From NCBI RefSeq assembly GCF_028369135.1, contig NZ_JAPWHW010000015.1, positions 62,001-126,000 of the forward strand: a DNA stretch of 64,000 bases, written 5' to 3'. Each line of letters opens with the position of its first letter. Position 1 is the first letter of the stretch. Source of the stretch: Roseovarius sp. ZX-A-9 (GTDB lineage: Bacteria > Pseudomonadota > Alphaproteobacteria > Rhodobacterales > Rhodobacteraceae). The notes under the pieces are model-generated. The model did not search any database. It was not told the DNA's origin and saw only the letters and a program-made list of their open reading frames with translations. The position numbers were made by a program, and so were the translations under genes. Shown piece after piece: positions 62,635-64,000 of this stretch.

Positions 62635-62658
62635 CCGCCACCGTACTACCGGTGGCGG
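62635..62658. terminator. Bidirectional terminator between lolA and the transglycosylase gene
   Basis: Perfect 9-bp GC-rich arms CCGCCACCG / CGGTGGCGG with a TACTAC loop, between two convergent stop codons. Confidence 0.6.
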
Positions 62659-62665
62659 GTGTCCC

Positions 62666-63268
62666 TCAGAACAGCCCGCGCCGTCCACCACAGCTGCGCA
62701 GCTGTTGCTGATAGGTGGACGCGCGGTCATCCACGGATTGTGCAACACGCATCAGCCACGCCTTGTTGCGATAACTGCCGCGCGCAAAGCCGGTGCGCCC
62801 CTCGTGATAGGCCAGATACTGCTGCTTGGCATCATGGAGGGGGATGCCCAGCCGGTCACGGCTCTCGGCCATGTACCAACCCATGAAATCGGTCGCGTCG
62901 TGGATGTTGTCGCGCCGCGCCGAATGTTTGCGATTGGCCTGCACGTATTCTTTCCAGGTCCCGTCCAACGCCTGACTATAGCCATAGGCCGAGCTTTGCC
63001 GCCCCATGGGAATGACGCCCAGCGTGTATCGGAAGGGCGTGCGTGCGTCGCTGACGAACTTGCTCTCCTGATAGATTGTCGCCATCTGGACATGCATCGG
63101 CACGCCCCAGCGGCGTTCTGCCGCGCGGAAGGCGCGGGTGTAGTTCGGGCGCTCGCGCAAGATTGCACAGGCGTCGTCCATCGTATTGGGGGACGACCCA
63201 TAACTGCCGCCACGACCACAGGCCGCAACGAGGAGTAACAATAGCGCTGCGCGAAGCTGTCTGCTCAT
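62666..63268 (-). CDS. Lytic transglycosylase-like SLT-domain lipoprotein
   Basis: A 200-residue lipoprotein: lipobox LVAAC (Cys17) after a short hydrophobic signal. The body has the goose-lysozyme-like SLT pattern, with the likely catalytic glutamate in ATIYQESKFVSDA, then AYGYSQALDGTWKEY and LAYHEGRTGFARGSY. It should cleave peptidoglycan strands from the outer membrane. Start ATG 63268 follows GAGAGGC; a longer frame to 63499 is not needed. Divergent from hspQ. Confidence 0.88.
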   Translation of the reverse strand: MSRQLRAALLLLLVAACGRGGSYGSSPNTMDDACAILRERPNYTRAFRAAERRWGVPMHVQMATIYQESKFVSDARTPFRYTLGVIPMGRQSSAYGYSQALDGTWKEYVQANRKHSARRDNIHDATDFMGWYMAESRDRLGIPLHDAKQQYLAYHEGRTGFARGSYRNKAWLMRVAQSVDDRASTYQQQLRSCGGRRGLF

Positions 63269-63450
63269 CTGCCTCTCGCTCTTCTTTTTTGTCAAACTGT
63301 ACCTGAATCCGGTGCGATGGGAAATCATGAATTTGCAAGGTCCGTCCCGGCGTGAATAACCCTTGCACTGCGCACCGCAGGCAGTGCGGCGTCCCGGGAC
63401 TGTTACGGTAAGGTTCACAGACTGTTTCCCGCCGATTCCCGCATCGGGGT

Positions 63451-63480
63451 TGGACAAAACCCCCTTGAAACCTTTATGAT
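63451..63480 (+). promoter_or_regulatory. Candidate hspQ promoter
   Basis: TGGACA (63451-63456) and TATGAT (63475-63480) are spaced 18 bp apart, giving transcription about 17 bases before the hspQ start. A CTTGAAA element (63464-63470) resembles a heat-shock -35 box but has no matching CCCAT box downstream. Confidence 0.35.
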
Positions 63481-63503
63481 CGCAGGTTAGGGGCTGCAAC
63501 GTT

Positions 63504-63830
63504 ATGATGAAAACACACGCGAAATATCATTTGGGCCAAGTCGTTCGGCACAAGAAACACCCGTTCCGCGGTGTTGTCTTTGACGTGGACCCGGAGTTTT
63601 CCAATACCGATGAATGGTATTCCTCGATTCCCGAGGAAAGCCGCCCGGTCAAGGAACAGCCATTTTATCATCTGCTGGCTGAAAACGACCAGAGCTACTA
63701 TGTGGCTTACGTGAGCGAGCAGAACCTGGTCGCGGATTATTCCGGGCAGCCGGTAGAGCATCCCGATATCCCCGACCTTTTTGGCCCGTTCGAGGACGGC
63801 CTGTATCCGCTGCATTTCCAACTGAACTGA
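63504..63830 (+). CDS. hspQ: Heat-shock protein HspQ (YccV-like hemimethylated-DNA-binding domain)
   Basis: A 108-residue single YccV domain. HLGQVVRHKKHPFRGVVFDVDPEFSNTDEWY, PFYHLLAENDQSYYVAYVSEQNLVAD and PDIPDLFGPFEDGLYPLHFQLN are the family blocks. In E. coli HspQ binds hemimethylated DNA and acts as a Lon specificity enhancer during heat stress. An AGGGG precedes the ATG. Last gene in the window. Confidence 0.92.
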   Translation: MMKTHAKYHLGQVVRHKKHPFRGVVFDVDPEFSNTDEWYSSIPEESRPVKEQPFYHLLAENDQSYYVAYVSEQNLVADYSGQPVEHPDIPDLFGPFEDGLYPLHFQLN

Positions 63831-63837
63831 TGTGGGC

Positions 63838-63855
63838 GGCGGGTCGAAACCCGCC
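63838..63855 (+). terminator. Hairpin terminator of hspQ
   Basis: GGCGGGT and ACCCGCC arms (7 bp) with a CGAA tetraloop, 7 bases after the stop. The remaining 145 bp contain one dispersed hairpin element and nothing else recognisable. Confidence 0.6.
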
Positions 63856-63925
63856 ACACGACAGTAGTTCACGCGGTTTCGGTTTCAAAACCCACCGACC
63901 CTGAGACATTTGATTTCGGGCAAGG

Positions 63926-63967
63926 GCTTCTGCGCTTTCCCTGATTCAGAAAAAACGCAGAAGGCTT
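63926..63967. repeat. Dispersed hairpin family copy near the window end
   Basis: Perfect 8-bp arms CTTCTGCG (63927-63934) and CGCAGAAG (63956-63963) around a 21-nt loop beginning CTTTCCCTGATTCA and continued by GGCTTT. The loop core and the flank match the copy before uvrC; the arms match the copy at 23612-23653. Confidence 0.55.
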
Positions 63968-64000
63968 TGATCAATACCCCAATGCGCAGCCATCTTTGCG

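Noticed and set aside
63464..63492. Heat-shock sigma-factor promoter for hspQ
   Set aside because: CTTGAAA is present but no CCCAT-type -10 box follows at the right distance; a housekeeping-type pair fits better.
1..64000. CRISPR arrays, insertion sequences or prophage genes
   Set aside because: No regularly spaced repeats, transposase-like or phage-like proteins were seen in the window.

Overview
The window is GC-rich chromosomal DNA from an alphaproteobacterium, most likely a marine Rhodobacteraceae (Roseobacter-group) bacterium. The reasons are family content (tripartite TRAP, Liv-type and Fe/phosphonate-type ABC importers, protocatechuate branch genes, CaiB-type CoA transferase), the YcjX/YcjF pair, the MurJ-rhomboid-TrpS and aminotransferase-FtsK-LolA gene orders, and very frequent ATGA stop/start overlaps. 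No database search was possible; all identities come from motifs and overall protein resemblance.

Layout. 1-12.3 kb is housekeeping: the end of murJ, a catalytically dead rhomboid, trpS, a trans-sulfuration PLP enzyme, ileS, a group III truncated haemoglobin, a ycjX/GNAT/ycjF-like operon, truA and tRNA-Arg(UCU). 12.4-23.5 kb is a catabolic locus: an FMN alpha-hydroxy-acid oxidase and a LivF ATPase face a unit encoding a Liv-type binding protein, LivG, LivH, LivM, a GntR/FCD regulator, hydantoinase/oxoprolinase A and B proteins, and a 63-residue zinc-knuckle protein. 23.9-29.5 kb is a LacI-controlled ABC importer ending in a GpdQ-like metallophosphodiesterase, preceded by a perfect 22-bp operator palindrome. 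29.6-30.7 kb holds a DsrE-like exported protein and an orphan C-terminal fragment of the histidine/phenylalanine ammonia-lyase family. 30.8-39.3 kb has a TakP-like TRAP transporter facing pcaG/pcaH/pcaC, a CoA transferase, an EamA exporter and a flavin amine oxidase. 39.5-48.2 kb returns to general functions: an ABC-2 exporter, an S49 peptidase, a tiny zinc-ribbon membrane protein, a Ca/Na antiporter, a pteridine-reductase-like SDR, uvrC, pgsA, moaD, moaE and an SCP2 protein. 48.3-54.8 kb is the least explained region: ten genes, nine of them encoding exported proteins (two DUF4384-like, an OmpA-like protein, a YscW/YbaY-like lipoprotein, a trypsin, a HExxH metallopeptidase, an M14-like carboxypeptidase and two unknowns), with a possible winged-helix regulator divergent. 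54.8-64 kb is UbiH-type hydroxylase, amidase, aminotransferase, ftsK, lolA, a lytic transglycosylase lipoprotein and hspQ.

How things work together. Three import operons share one design: the solute-binding-protein gene comes early and is followed by a strong intercistronic hairpin before the permease genes, a common way to make more binding protein than membrane protein. Each importer sits next to enzymes that could process its substrate (hydantoinase-type enzymes; a phosphodiesterase; protocatechuate dioxygenase). Two families of dispersed extragenic sequence are also visible: a TATTT-N6-AGAWGA motif (four copies) and a hairpin built on CTTYTG/CARAAG arms (three copies).
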